The notes under the pieces were generated by a model. It ran no database searches, was not told where the DNA came from, and worked only from the letters and a program-made list of their open reading frames with translations. From assembly GCF_017876575.1 (NCBI RefSeq), contig NZ_JAGIOE010000001.1, positions 806,001-870,000 of the forward strand: a DNA stretch of 64,000 bases, written 5' to 3'. Shown here piece after piece: positions 16,498 through 26,031 of this stretch. The translations under genes and the position numbers were made by a program. The DNA is from Paeniglutamicibacter psychrophenolicus. GTDB lineage: Bacteria; Actinomycetota; Actinomycetes; Actinomycetales; Micrococcaceae. The first letter of the stretch is position 1. Each line of letters begins with the position of its first letter.

Positions 16498-17766
16498 ATG
16501 CAGATCAGCGAGAACCAGCCCTTCGTCCCTGTCATTCTGGGCGGTGACATCGGCGCCTACTCGTTGGCGCGGGAGTTTCACGAGCAATACGACGTGCATT
16601 CGGTGGTCGTTCCCTCGGTGATGACCGGAATCACCGAACATTCGCGGATCCTGCTGCCCCGGCCCTTCGCGCAGCAGGACGACCCGGGCGCATTTGCCGC
16701 CTTCGTCTCCGAACTGGGACGCGAATTCGGCGGCGCCAACGGCACCAAGCGACCGCTGCTGCTGCTGGGTGCTGCCGACCAACACATCCGCTTCATCGCC
16801 ACGCACGCCGACGAGCTCTCCGAATGGTTCACCATCCCGTACGTCGGCAACGCGGAACTGGACCGGGCCACGGAAAAGGACGCCTTCTACCAACTCTGCC
16901 GCGACCTGGGCGTGAGCTACCCGGCCACGGTGGTCCACGACTGCGCCGGCGGTTCCGTTGACGCCCCGGCGCTGGAAGCCGAGCTGGCCGCGGAAGGGGT
17001 GCCGTTCCCGGCCATCGTGAAGCCATCGGACGGGGTTGCCTGGGGAGCCCTGGAATTCCAGGGCAAGAAGAAAGTCCACACGGTCGCCTCGCTGGCGGAA
17101 CTCACCGAGCTGGTGGCCAAGGCGTCAGCCGCCGGGTATACCGGCACCCTCGTCGTCCAGGACCTGATCCCGGGCGATGACAGCGGCATGCACCTGGCCA
17201 CGTTCTTCAGCGACAAGGCCGGACGGGTGCGTTTTGTCTCCTGCGGCCGGGTCATCGTCGAGGAACATGCTCCCGGCGCCCTGGGGAACTCGGCGGCCAT
17301 CGTCGCCCAGCCAAACGACGTCGCGGTGGCCGAGGGAACCCGGCTGCTTGAGGAGCTCGGATGGACCGGCTTCTCCATGTTCGACATGAAGCTGGACCCG
17401 CGCGACGGGGCCTACAAGTTCTTCGAGCTGAATCCCCGCCTCGGCCGGAACCACTTCTATGTCACCGCGGCCGGGCACAACGTCACGCGCTTCTACGTCG
17501 AAGAGTACCTGCGCGGCGGACTGGCCGGAGGCAACGACCTGCAGGTGGCCAGCGAACGCCACCTCTACAACATCCTTCCGCTGCGGCTCCTGCGCCGCTA
17601 CGTGCCCGGCGACATGAAGAGCGGGGTGGAGGAACTGATTTCGTCCAAGCGGTACAGCCACCCGCTGTACTACAAGAAGGAAACCAACCCCAGGCGTTGG
17701 CTCTACATCCTGCTGAGCACCGTGAACCACTACCGCAAGTTCAAGCGCCACCACCCTGCAGCCTAG
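16498..17766 (+). CDS. ATP-grasp carboxylate-amine ligase-like protein
   Basis: A 422-residue ATP-grasp enzyme. PAIVKPSDGVAWGALEFQGKKKV (residues ~161-183) is the ATP-binding beta strand and loop, VVQDLIPGDDSGM continues the domain, and FFELNPRLGRNHFY (residues ~309-322) holds the Mg-binding Glu and Asn. Relatives include D-aspartate and other carboxylate-amine ligases of cell-wall or peptide synthesis. The ~60 residues at the C-terminus are basic (YYKKETNPRRW, HYRKFKRHH). TAGTTT ends 6 nt before ATG 16498, a leaderless start. Divergent from csoR; a link with copper is possible only through the shared operator region. Substrates unknown. Confidence 0.82.
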   Translation: MQISENQPFVPVILGGDIGAYSLAREFHEQYDVHSVVVPSVMTGITEHSRILLPRPFAQQDDPGAFAAFVSELGREFGGANGTKRPLLLLGAADQHIRFIATHADELSEWFTIPYVGNAELDRATEKDAFYQLCRDLGVSYPATVVHDCAGGSVDAPALEAELAAEGVPFPAIVKPSDGVAWGALEFQGKKKVHTVASLAELTELVAKASAAGYTGTLVVQDLIPGDDSGMHLATFFSDKAGRVRFVSCGRVIVEEHAPGALGNSAAIVAQPNDVAVAEGTRLLEELGWTGFSMFDMKLDPRDGAYKFFELNPRLGRNHFYVTAAGHNVTRFYVEEYLRGGLAGGNDLQVASERHLYNILPLRLLRRYVPGDMKSGVEELISSKRYSHPLYYKKETNPRRWLYILLSTVNHYRKFKRHHPAA

Positions 17767-17831
17767 AGTTCCGAACCCGGCCCGGCGTAGAGTGAAGAAA
17801 AGCCCTCGGGGGCGGTTCAAGGGAGGCAACA

Positions 17832-17999
17832 ATGGGTGACTACAAGTTGTACACGGATGCCGAGCGTGCGTCGTATCTTTCACCGGCTTGTGAGCGTTGC
17901 GGACAACGCCGGCACGTTGTGTGGGAGGACAAGGGCGAGGCCGAAGCCCACTGGTCGCCTCGCGACGCCGGTTGCACCAACGAGGCCTGCACGGCCTGA
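17832..17999 (+). CDS. 55-residue zinc-ribbon protein
   Basis: The frame from ATG 17832 to TGA 17997-17999 encodes a small protein with four cysteines in two pairs, CERC near residue 21 and CTNEAC at the C-terminus, spaced as a zinc ribbon (CxxC...CxxxxC). GGGAGG lies 8 nt upstream, a -10-like TAGAGT lies at 17788-17793, and a strong terminator follows 40 nt after the stop, so the gene is a complete unit. The function is unknown; similar small Cys-rich proteins are common in actinobacteria. Confidence 0.75.
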   Translation: MGDYKLYTDAERASYLSPACERCGQRRHVVWEDKGEAEAHWSPRDAGCTNEACTA

Positions 18000-18038
18000 T
18001 CCGGAACGATCCCGAAGGACCAAGCGGGCACAAGCATG

Positions 18039-18076
18039 AGGCGTGTCGCCGGGCAATACCCGGCGACACGCCTTTC
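18039..18076 (+). terminator. Strong Rho-independent terminator
   Basis: A perfect 15-bp stem (18039-18053 with 18059-18073), loop CAATA, then TTTC. It ends the zinc-ribbon unit just before the convergent VOC gene. Confidence 0.9.
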
Positions 18077-18084
18077 ACATGCGG

Positions 18085-18501
18085 CTAGGCGCCCTCGGTG
18101 GCCGACATGTCCATCCAGCCGACCTCCCATTCGTGCCCGTCGGGATCCAGGAATGCCACCGAATACATGCCCGGGAACTCCTCGGCGGCCTCGCGGTAAA
18201 TCGTGCCGCCATGGGCGAGGGCACGGCTGGCGAACTCGTCGACCTCCTCGCGGGTCTCCCCGCTGATGGCGTTGAGCACCTCGCGGGGTCCGGCACCGTA
18301 GGTGGCCTTGTCGCCATTGCGCAGGAATGAGGAGTAGAACTCCTCGGTGAGCACCATGACCCAGATGGTCTCGGTGATCATCCAGGCGCTGGCGACCTCG
18401 TTGGAGAAATCGGTGTTCTTCTCGAATCCCAGCCCGGCATAGAAAGTGTCCGAGGTTGCCAGGTCCTTGGTGGGAAGATTGACGAAAATCATGCGTGCCA
18501 T
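18085..18501 (-). CDS. VOC-family (glyoxalase/bleomycin-resistance-like) protein
   Basis: A 138-residue protein with the betaalphabetabetabeta repeats of the vicinal-oxygen-chelate fold: MARMIFVNLPTKDLATSDTFYAGLGFEKN opens the first module and FLDPDGHEWEVGWMD closes the second. It belongs to the PhnB-/YaeR-like group often annotated as extradiol dioxygenase or glyoxalase. DPDGHEWEV carries the C-terminal Glu common to metal sites, but the full ligand set is not certain. The start codon at 18499-18501 has AAGGAAC upstream. Confidence 0.85.
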   Translation of the reverse strand: MARMIFVNLPTKDLATSDTFYAGLGFEKNTDFSNEVASAWMITETIWVMVLTEEFYSSFLRNGDKATYGAGPREVLNAISGETREEVDEFASRALAHGGTIYREAAEEFPGMYSVAFLDPDGHEWEVGWMDMSATEGA

Positions 18502-18856
18502 CGGATCGTTCCTTTGTTGGTGTGCGATGGATGAGTCGGGAAATGATCCCGCCCCCATGATCCGTGCCCGCCCGCTGCGGTGGCAATAGCGGGCGGCATA
18601 TTCCGACCTTCGGATCGCCGGACACGGCTTGGCCTGCCAATTCCCCCAAGCCTTGGCCAATCGCCCGATTCCCCGCGAGCGGCGTGCGATTCGCTGCGTT
18701 GAGTGGCGAAACTCGCCCTTGGCGGCCCGCGCGAACCCGCCGGGGTTCTGCTGTAGTTGAATCTCCCCTAAACTAGGAGCTAAATCGTGAAGGGGGTCAC
18801 ACTGGGTGCCGTGTGGGTGCCCATGCAGTGACTTCCTGACTCGTGGAAGGTGAAAG
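18502..18856. other. Gene-free stretch upstream of the GAF regulator
   Basis: 355 bp without a convincing frame. It holds the promoters of the divergent VOC and GAF-regulator genes. A TTGAAT at 18757-18762 with AT-rich CTAAATC about 17 bp downstream is a weak promoter candidate for the regulator. No strong repeat was seen. Confidence 0.5.
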
Positions 18857-20167
18857 ATGCCTCTGGTGACTCCGGCCTCGATGGCTCTGCAGCGCCGTGC
18901 GCTTGCTGCGCACGAGGACTTGGGAGCAGGCGCCCCGGACGAGGCGGCATGGCAGCTCCGCGATGTGGTCCGCGAATCATGGCTGCGCTCGCTGGGGTAC
19001 AAAGACAGCGTCGAGTCCAATGCCCACACGGTTCTCAGCGACGAGGCGCTGCGGGAATTGCGAACCGCCTCGCCGCTGCGCCTGGTGTTGCCCGTCTTTG
19101 ACCGCCTGCTTCTGGAGCCGACCCGAGACACCAGCCTGATTCTTGCCATCGGTGACCCCAGTGGTCGTCTGCTCTGGGTCAAGGGCGATAGCCAAGTGCT
19201 GCGTGACGCCGAATCCATGGCATTTGTTCCCGGTGCGGACTGGTCCGAACGCGCCGTGGGAACATCCGCACCTGGAACCGCACTGGTCACCGGCGCGGGA
19301 GTGCAGGTTGCCGGTGCCGAGCACTTCGACCCCATTGCCCATCGTTGGAGTTGCACCGCGGTTCCCATCCACTCTCCGGACACTGGGGAGATGCTCGGGG
19401 TCGTGGACATCACCGGCGGCGCAGATGCCGTGGCCTCGCACTCACTGGCGCTCTTGAAGGCAGCCGTCGCTGCGGCCGAGTCGGAACTGCGCTGGCACCA
19501 AGAGCATGCCGAACCGGAACGCAAGACCTTCATCGTTCCCGCCTCGTTCAAGCCGCGGGCGGCACCTGTCCTCGAAGCCACGCTGCACCTGACCTCCGGG
19601 TCGGGTGCGGAACTGCGCCGCGACCACAAGAGCATCGAGCTTTCCACCCGGCATGCGGAGTTGCTTGCGTTGCTGAGCTGGCACCCCCGAGGCCTCAGTG
19701 GCGAGGAGCTTGTGGAGCTGTTACACGTCAATCCGGATGCGGCCGACGTGGGCACGCTTCGTGCCGAACTGGTGCGGTTGCGCAAGGTGCTTGCGGACTT
19801 CGACGAGTCGCTGGTCCCGCTCTCGCGTCCCTACCGGTTGGGAAGCCTGCCGTGGTGCGATGCCCGCGAGGTTCTCCGGGCCATCGAGAAGGGCGACCTG
19901 GACGCTGCACTGGCGCATTACGCGGGTCCCATCCTTCCGCGTTCGCTGGCCCCCGGCATCGAAGAGATCCGTGACGAGGTGTTCGCGGCCCTCCGCCAGG
20001 CCATGCTGCAGGACGGCAGTGACGCCCAGCTAGTGCGTTTCCTGGAACAGCCGGAGGCCCAGGGCGACGAAGAGGTCCTCCGCACCACATTGCAGGTGTT
20101 GCCACCCCGCTCCCCGCACCGCGCCCTGGTGGTCGCGGCGCTGGAACGGATCGAATCCCGAGGTTAG
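18857..20167 (+). CDS. GAF-domain transcriptional regulator of the alcohol/aldehyde oxidation operon
   Basis: A 436-residue regulator. Residues ~90-220 form an AcoR-type GAF sensor (GADWSERAVGTSAPGTALVTG..., HRWSCTAVPIHSPDTGEMLGVVDITGG), which usually senses a small metabolite. The C-terminal part (STRHAELLALLSWHPRGLSGEELVELL..., LRAELVRLRKVL, SRPYRLG) looks like a winged helix of the OmpR/SARP kind; no AAA+ sigma-54 domain is present, so it should act with a housekeeping sigma factor. ATG 18857 has GGAAGG upstream. It lies 2.1 kb from the ALDH/ADH operon, with the DUF222 gene between, and is its likely activator. It overlaps the convergent DUF222 stop by 4 nt. Confidence 0.85.
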   Translation: MPLVTPASMALQRRALAAHEDLGAGAPDEAAWQLRDVVRESWLRSLGYKDSVESNAHTVLSDEALRELRTASPLRLVLPVFDRLLLEPTRDTSLILAIGDPSGRLLWVKGDSQVLRDAESMAFVPGADWSERAVGTSAPGTALVTGAGVQVAGAEHFDPIAHRWSCTAVPIHSPDTGEMLGVVDITGGADAVASHSLALLKAAVAAAESELRWHQEHAEPERKTFIVPASFKPRAAPVLEATLHLTSGSGAELRRDHKSIELSTRHAELLALLSWHPRGLSGEELVELLHVNPDAADVGTLRAELVRLRKVLADFDESLVPLSRPYRLGSLPWCDAREVLRAIEKGDLDAALAHYAGPILPRSLAPGIEEIRDEVFAALRQAMLQDGSDAQLVRFLEQPEAQGDEEVLRTTLQVLPPRSPHRALVVAALERIESRG

Positions 20168-21972
20168 TCGGTGAACATCGGCGGGGTGTAGCCGGCGGTT
20201 CGCAGCTCGGGATGCCAGTAGAGGTTCCGTTCCGGGTCCCCTCGGGGCTGGCCCGCCCGGGCGATGACGTATGGGATCCCGTTGACCATTTTCAGCGTGA
20301 TCAATCCGGCATGCACCTGCAGGTGGTGTTCAAGGCACAGATTACAACCATTATCCACACTAGTCAGACCGCCATTGACCCAAGGCTTGACGTGGTGGGC
20401 CTCGTTCGTGGAGGCCGGCCGGCGGCAACCGGGGATCACGCAGCCGCGGTCACGGATCGCGATGGCCTTGCGCTGCGCCGGGGAGAAACCGCGGACCTCC
20501 CGGCCCAGGTCCAGGATCTCGCCCTCCCCGCCCAGGAGCACAGGGAGCAGGTCGCCGTTGCAGGCAAGGCGGCGGATGTTCACCGCGGAAATGGGACGGC
20601 CGTGGTCGGTGATCCCGGCGTCCTCGCACTGGCCCAGCAGCGCGCGGTACCCGATCAACACCCCGATGCGGATGCGCATGCCCCCGGACTCCGGGACGCC
20701 GGTGCCTTCCAGTGCCCCGCCGATGGCCGCGATGATTCCGTCGAGCAGCAGTTGCGGGCTCGTGCGCTGGTCCCCGCCCTCGAGTGATGGCCCATTTTCG
20801 TTGGCGGCGGGACCGCAGTCCCAGGCGCTGCGCGGGGCGTCGGCCGGGTCGGCGCCCGGGGCCAGCGCCCAGGCCGGGGCCGGGGTCCCGGCAGGGGAGG
20901 CCACGGTCCCTGGATCCTTGGTTTCGGGCGCCGAGGTCTCAGCCGCCGTGGTTTCGGAAGGTGCGTGGTTGCCCGGGGTGTCCGGTTTGTCACCGGATTC
21001 CCGGGCGGCGGGTTGCTCGTCGGGTTCTGGGGCTCCGAGTCCGGTGCTGGTGGTGTTGCGGGTGCTGGAAGCCGAGGCGGGCGGGAGCTTGGCGGATCGC
21101 GGGTTGGTCCAGGCCTCGCCGAAGGCGCGGATCGCCTCGGAATCGATGGGATCGCAGCGCAGCAGGTACTCGTCGCATCCGTTGCGCTGGCCCTTGTAGA
21201 ACATCCCGCGCCTGGCGATGATCTCTTCGTCGGTGACCGGCGCCCCGTTTTCCGCCAGGTAGGCGCCCCAGTCGGCCAGGGCCTTGTGCCCGTGTTGCGG
21301 TTCGTTGGTGCCCAGCTCCCGGGCCAGGTCCCGTTCGATGGCCTCGGCGAGGTTCGCCGCGTCGGGGCGCGCGGCGATGCGCGGGCCCATCGAATTAAGC
21401 TTCCCGGCCAGCTGCGCCAACGTCCCCACATCCGCAGCCCCCTCGGCTGCTGCCCGGGCCAGGATCGGGAATGCCGGGGACCCGGGTGCGGAGCCGGGTT
21501 CCATGGCCGCGCCCGGTGGGGGTGGGACCGGGGCGACGAGTAGCCGGGCACCGGCAAGCCGGCGGCGCGCCTCGGTCTCGGAGATGTGCAGGTGCGACTG
21601 CATCCAGGCGGCGGTGGTTCGGTGAGGGGCCATCCCCTGGCACATCGCCTCCGCCGGAACCGGGGCGGTGCCGGCGGCCAGCTCCCGGGGGTCGGCGGCC
21701 AGGGCGTCGATGGCAGCGGCGGTATCCGGGTCCAGCCGATGCACCTGCGCCGCGTCGGCGGCGAACACGGCGCTCAGCTGCCCGAATGCGACCGCCCGGT
21801 TCCCCTGCTCGTACAGCCCCAGCACCAAGGCGGCGGAGGCAGCATCCAGGTCCGCGGACCCCAGCCGTTCCTGCGCGGCACGCAGCGCCAGCACCGCGTC
21901 GGCAAGCTGCCGGATCGCGGTGTCGGAGGGTGCCGGCCCCCTCGGGGTGCCGGTTGGCGCGGTGGTGGTCAT
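20164..21972 (-). CDS. DUF222 (13E12-type) protein with HNH endonuclease domain
   Basis: A 602-residue protein. The first ~300 residues are the helical DUF222 domain found in the mycobacterial 13E12 repeat family; a low-complexity Pro/Ala/Thr linker follows (residues ~310-420); the C-terminus is an HNH nuclease: RDRGCVIPGCRRPAS with paired zinc cysteines, NEAHHVKPW with the catalytic His pair, then NLCLEHHLQVH. Members occur in many copies in actinobacterial genomes and are suspected of mobility or homing, unproven. The ATG at 21970-21972 is the first with a matching DUF222 N-terminus; the longer frame to 22179 overlaps the regulatory repeats. Confidence 0.88.
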   Translation of the reverse strand: MTTTAPTGTPRGPAPSDTAIRQLADAVLALRAAQERLGSADLDAASAALVLGLYEQGNRAVAFGQLSAVFAADAAQVHRLDPDTAAAIDALAADPRELAAGTAPVPAEAMCQGMAPHRTTAAWMQSHLHISETEARRRLAGARLLVAPVPPPPGAAMEPGSAPGSPAFPILARAAAEGAADVGTLAQLAGKLNSMGPRIAARPDAANLAEAIERDLARELGTNEPQHGHKALADWGAYLAENGAPVTDEEIIARRGMFYKGQRNGCDEYLLRCDPIDSEAIRAFGEAWTNPRSAKLPPASASSTRNTTSTGLGAPEPDEQPAARESGDKPDTPGNHAPSETTAAETSAPETKDPGTVASPAGTPAPAWALAPGADPADAPRSAWDCGPAANENGPSLEGGDQRTSPQLLLDGIIAAIGGALEGTGVPESGGMRIRIGVLIGYRALLGQCEDAGITDHGRPISAVNIRRLACNGDLLPVLLGGEGEILDLGREVRGFSPAQRKAIAIRDRGCVIPGCRRPASTNEAHHVKPWVNGGLTSVDNGCNLCLEHHLQVHAGLITLKMVNGIPYVIARAGQPRGDPERNLYWHPELRTAGYTPPMFTD

Positions 21973-22173
21973 GAACCCCAGTCTGCGCCGATCGGGCCCG
22001 GCGCGAGGCCGGGGAAACCCAATGTGGGGGGAAGTGGAACAGCGGCCCGAAAAGCTTCCTGCCCGAGCATCAAGGAAGAGCGGGGGAAGCGGGATGCTCG
22101 GGCCCGTCGGAGTCCATGGGAAGGCGGGTTGGCTTGGTGCACCTCCGCGGGAATCCGCGGGATCCCGTTCGAG

Positions 22174-22207
22174 CGGCAACGTTGCAACCTGGCGTGCAAC
22201 GTTGCCG
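22174..22207. promoter_or_regulatory. Long palindrome upstream of the ALDH operon, candidate activator site
   Basis: Perfect 13-bp arms CGGCAACGTTGCA and TGCAACGTTGCCG around an 8-bp spacer. Each arm contains the 10-bp self-palindrome GCAACGTTGC, so two dyads lie 21 bp apart (two helical turns). It sits about 70-100 bp upstream of the ALDH start, a position suited to an activator such as the neighbouring GAF protein. Confidence 0.75.
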
Positions 22208-22216
22208 CAACCTCTG

Positions 22217-22232
22217 TGTGAGTAGGCTCACA
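22217..22232. promoter_or_regulatory. CRP/GlxR-type binding site
   Basis: TGTGAGTAGGCTCACA matches the TGTGA-N6-TCACA consensus of CRP-family regulators exactly and lies 46 bp before the ALDH start codon. In corynebacteria GlxR uses this motif and controls alcohol and aldehyde dehydrogenase genes; the same link here is inferred. A -10-like TAGGCT lies inside the site, which would make it repressive if that -10 is used. Confidence 0.7.
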
Positions 22233-22277
22233 TTAAGCAACAAGTTCACCACCCCCACCCATCTCCAAGGAGTCGTC

Positions 22278-23801
<1,524 letters not shown>

Positions 23802-24017
23802 ACCGGCACGCGCCCGCGGGGCCGGCGGCGCAGAAGCCGAGGTCCCCGCGGGCAACCGCCCCGGTTGCCCCACCCCCAGGCAGCCATCGACCGCCTCACC
23901 ATCCTCCACGCAGCAACCCTTTCCACCCTTCTTCGGTGGCGCGGGATCAAGGTCTGGCACCAATGGTGCATCCCCCTGTGCCCCGCGCCACCGGTACAAA
24001 GCAAAGGAAACACCCCC

Positions 24018-25043
24018 ATGAGCACCATGCGCGCAGCCATTGTCGAGAACTTTGGCGACGAACTCACCATCGGAACCACCGCCATCCCCGAGCCCGGCCC
24101 GGGCCAGGCGCTGGTGAAGGTCATCGCTTCCGGCGTCTGCCACACAGACCTGCACGCCGCCGAGGGAGACTGGCCGGTCAAGCCGAATCTCCCACTGGTC
24201 CCGGGCCACGAGGGCGTGGGCAACGTGGTCAAGGTCGGCCCCGGGGTCACCGAGGTCAAGGTCGGGGACCTGGTCGGCAACGCCTGGCTGGCCAGCGCCT
24301 GCGGCAGTTGCGAATACTGCCGCACCGGCTGGGAGACCCTCTGCGAGTCGCAGACCAACGGCGGCTATTCGGTCGACGGTTCCTTCGGCGAGTACATGCT
24401 GGTCGATGCGAAGTTCGCCGCCCACATCCCCGAGGGATCGGACCCGTATGAGATCGCCCCGGTGCTCTGCGCCGGAGTGACCGTCTACAAGGGCCTGAAG
24501 CAGACCGAGGTGCGCCCCGGCCAATGGGTCGTGATCTCCGGCATCGGCGGGCTCGGGCACATCGCGGTGCAGTACGCGGTGGCCATGGGCATGCGAGTCG
24601 CGGCCGTCGACGTCGCCGAGGAGAAGCTGGCACTGGCCCGCAGCCACGGCGCCGAGGTCACGGTCAACGCGTTCGCCGAAGACCCGGCCGAGGCGATCCA
24701 GGCTGCAACCGGCGGCGCCCACGGCGTGCTTGTCACCGCGGTGCACCCGGCGGCATTCGGCCAGGCCATCTCCATGACCCGCCGCGGCGGAACCATCGTG
24801 TTCAACGGCCTGCCGCCGGGGGACTTCCCGGCACCGATCTTCGACATCGTGCTCAAGGGCCTGACCATCCGCGGCTCGATCGTCGGCACCCGCCAGGACA
24901 TGGACGAGGCGCTGGAGTTCTACGCCCGCGGCCAGATCAAGCCGACCTTCCACACCCGCCCGCTCGAGGACGTCAACGCGGTCTTCGACGAGATGAAGCA
25001 CGCTAAGATCGACGGGCGCGTGGTCATCGACTACGCGAAGTAG
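24018..25043 (+). CDS. adhP: Zinc-dependent alcohol dehydrogenase (AdhP/AdhA type)
   Basis: A 341-residue medium-chain dehydrogenase. The catalytic zinc ligands are Cys41 (GVCHTDLH) and His64/Glu65 (PGHEGVG); the structural zinc cysteines are Cys95, Cys98, Cys101 and Cys109; SGIGGLGHIAVQYA is the NAD-binding Rossmann turn. The length and motifs fit the bacterial AdhP ethanol dehydrogenases. ATG 24018 has AAAGGAAA upstream. A 216-nt spacer without a gene separates it from the ALDH gene, so a second promoter or processing site is possible. Confidence 0.93.
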   Translation: MSTMRAAIVENFGDELTIGTTAIPEPGPGQALVKVIASGVCHTDLHAAEGDWPVKPNLPLVPGHEGVGNVVKVGPGVTEVKVGDLVGNAWLASACGSCEYCRTGWETLCESQTNGGYSVDGSFGEYMLVDAKFAAHIPEGSDPYEIAPVLCAGVTVYKGLKQTEVRPGQWVVISGIGGLGHIAVQYAVAMGMRVAAVDVAEEKLALARSHGAEVTVNAFAEDPAEAIQAATGGAHGVLVTAVHPAAFGQAISMTRRGGTIVFNGLPPGDFPAPIFDIVLKGLTIRGSIVGTRQDMDEALEFYARGQIKPTFHTRPLEDVNAVFDEMKHAKIDGRVVIDYAK

Positions 25044-25129
25044 GCGGCTGCCTGTCGGGCCGCAACCAAGGACATCGCCGGCCCCCTGGAACGAGGGACG
25101 GGGATAGCAGAAACAGTTCCACACCTCCC

Positions 25130-25162
25130 GCCCGGCACCTTTCCCCCAAGACGGTGCCGGGC
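25130..25162 (+). other. Stem-loop in the spacer between adhP and the DUF779 gene
   Basis: Perfect 10-bp arms GCCCGGCACC and GGTGCCGGGC, extending to 12 bp (25128-25164), flank a 13-nt loop, 46 nt before the DUF779 start. No T-run follows. It may attenuate transcription or protect the upstream message. Confidence 0.5.
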
Positions 25163-25207
25163 GGTGGTGTCTGCCAGGGAAGCCACGAAGCACAAGGGAG
25201 CAGAACC

Positions 25208-25621
25208 ATGGAAAACGTCATCGAGTCGGCGCCGCGTATCACCGGCGAGGAATTCTCGCGCGTCGCGTTGGCGTCCGAGGCGGCCGACCTGCTGCGCCTG
25301 CTCTGGGATCGGCACGGGCCGCTGATGTTCCACCAGTCCGGTGGCTGTTGCGACGGGTCCTCGCCCATGTGCTTCCCGGCCGGCGAATTCAAGACCGGGG
25401 ATTCGGACATCCTGCTGGGGACCTTCGAGCTGCCCGATGCCGGCGGCGGGGTGCTGGGGGAGCTGGACTTCTGGATGAGCCGCGAGCAGTTCGAGTACTG
25501 GAAGCACACCAAGCTGACCATCGACGTGGTCCCCGGGCGCGGATCGGGCTTCTCGGTCGAGGCCCCGGAGGGCAAGCGATTCCTGATCCGCAGCGAGATC
25601 ATCGAGTTCCCCGTCGGCTGA
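25208..25621 (+). CDS. DUF779 family protein of the alcohol oxidation operon
   Basis: A 137-residue protein of the DUF779 family, recognised by MFHQSGGCCDGSSPMCF near residue 40 and SRFQFEYWKHTKLTIDVVPGRG-like residues (MSREQFEYWKHTKL) in the second half. The Cys-Cys and Cys cluster could bind metal. Family members very often follow acetaldehyde dehydrogenase or ADH genes, as here, but their activity is unknown. ATG 25208 has AGGGAG 7 nt upstream. Confidence 0.87.
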   Translation: MENVIESAPRITGEEFSRVALASEAADLLRLLWDRHGPLMFHQSGGCCDGSSPMCFPAGEFKTGDSDILLGTFELPDAGGGVLGELDFWMSREQFEYWKHTKLTIDVVPGRGSGFSVEAPEGKRFLIRSEIIEFPVG

Positions 25622-25636
25622 GGCGGCCCGGCCGAA

Positions 25637-25969
25637 TCATGCTGGGTGGAGGTCGGGGGAGTCCTTGGGCAGCAGAACCAGTTGCATCCCCAAGGCGTCG
25701 GCCAGCCTGATCAAGGTATCCCGGGTCGGGTTTCCGAGACCGCGTTCGATGCGGCTGATATCTGCCTGCTGGACCCCGGAGCGCTGGGCCAGCTGCGGTT
25801 GGGTCAGTCCGGCGAGCTCGCGTGCCGCGACAAGGCCTTGGCCCAATGCGTATTGGGCACTGGTTTCCGAGTCCAGTTGCGCGCCCAGGGCCTTGGAAAA
25901 CTCCTTCACATCGGAGTTCCATTGGGTGCGGAACGGGGCAACGAATTCTTCGTACGGCTGTGTGGGCAT
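25637..25969 (-). CDS. XRE-family antitoxin (HigA-like)
   Basis: A 110-residue protein with a Cro/C1-type helix-turn-helix: AARELAGLTQPQLAQRSGVQQADISRIERGLGNPTRDTLIRLADALGM. It follows the toxin gene by 53 nt on the same strand, the toxin-first order of HigBA systems. The ATG at 25967-25969 has AGGAGGT 5 nt upstream, an almost ideal site; the longer frame to 26047 is rejected. A promoter with a palindrome lies directly upstream, allowing extra antitoxin. Confidence 0.85.
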   Translation of the reverse strand: MPTQPYEEFVAPFRTQWNSDVKEFSKALGAQLDSETSAQYALGQGLVAARELAGLTQPQLAQRSGVQQADISRIERGLGNPTRDTLIRLADALGMQLVLLPKDSPDLHPA

Positions 25970-26002
25970 CTTGACCTCCTGGCGGCGTCGTACCTGGAAC
26001 AA

Positions 26003-26031
26003 GTATGTGCTGACGCACATATTCATGTCAA
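26003..26031 (-). promoter_or_regulatory. Internal antitoxin promoter with palindromic operator
   Basis: On the minus strand, TTGACA (26026-26031, inside the last codons of the toxin gene) and CATACT (26002-26007) are 18 bp apart. TATGTGC-TGAC-GCACATA, a perfect 7-bp inverted repeat at 26004-26021, fills the spacer. The HTH antitoxin is the likely binder. Confidence 0.65.

Larger units (their letters stand above)
21973..22277. other. Regulatory region between the DUF222 gene and the ALDH operon
   Basis: 305 bp without a gene. Besides the palindrome at 22174-22207 and the CRP-like site at 22217-22232, it contains short GC-rich repeats (CCGCGGGAATCCGCGGGATCCCG around 22146-22168) just ahead of the palindrome, which may also bind protein. 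Confidence 0.5.
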
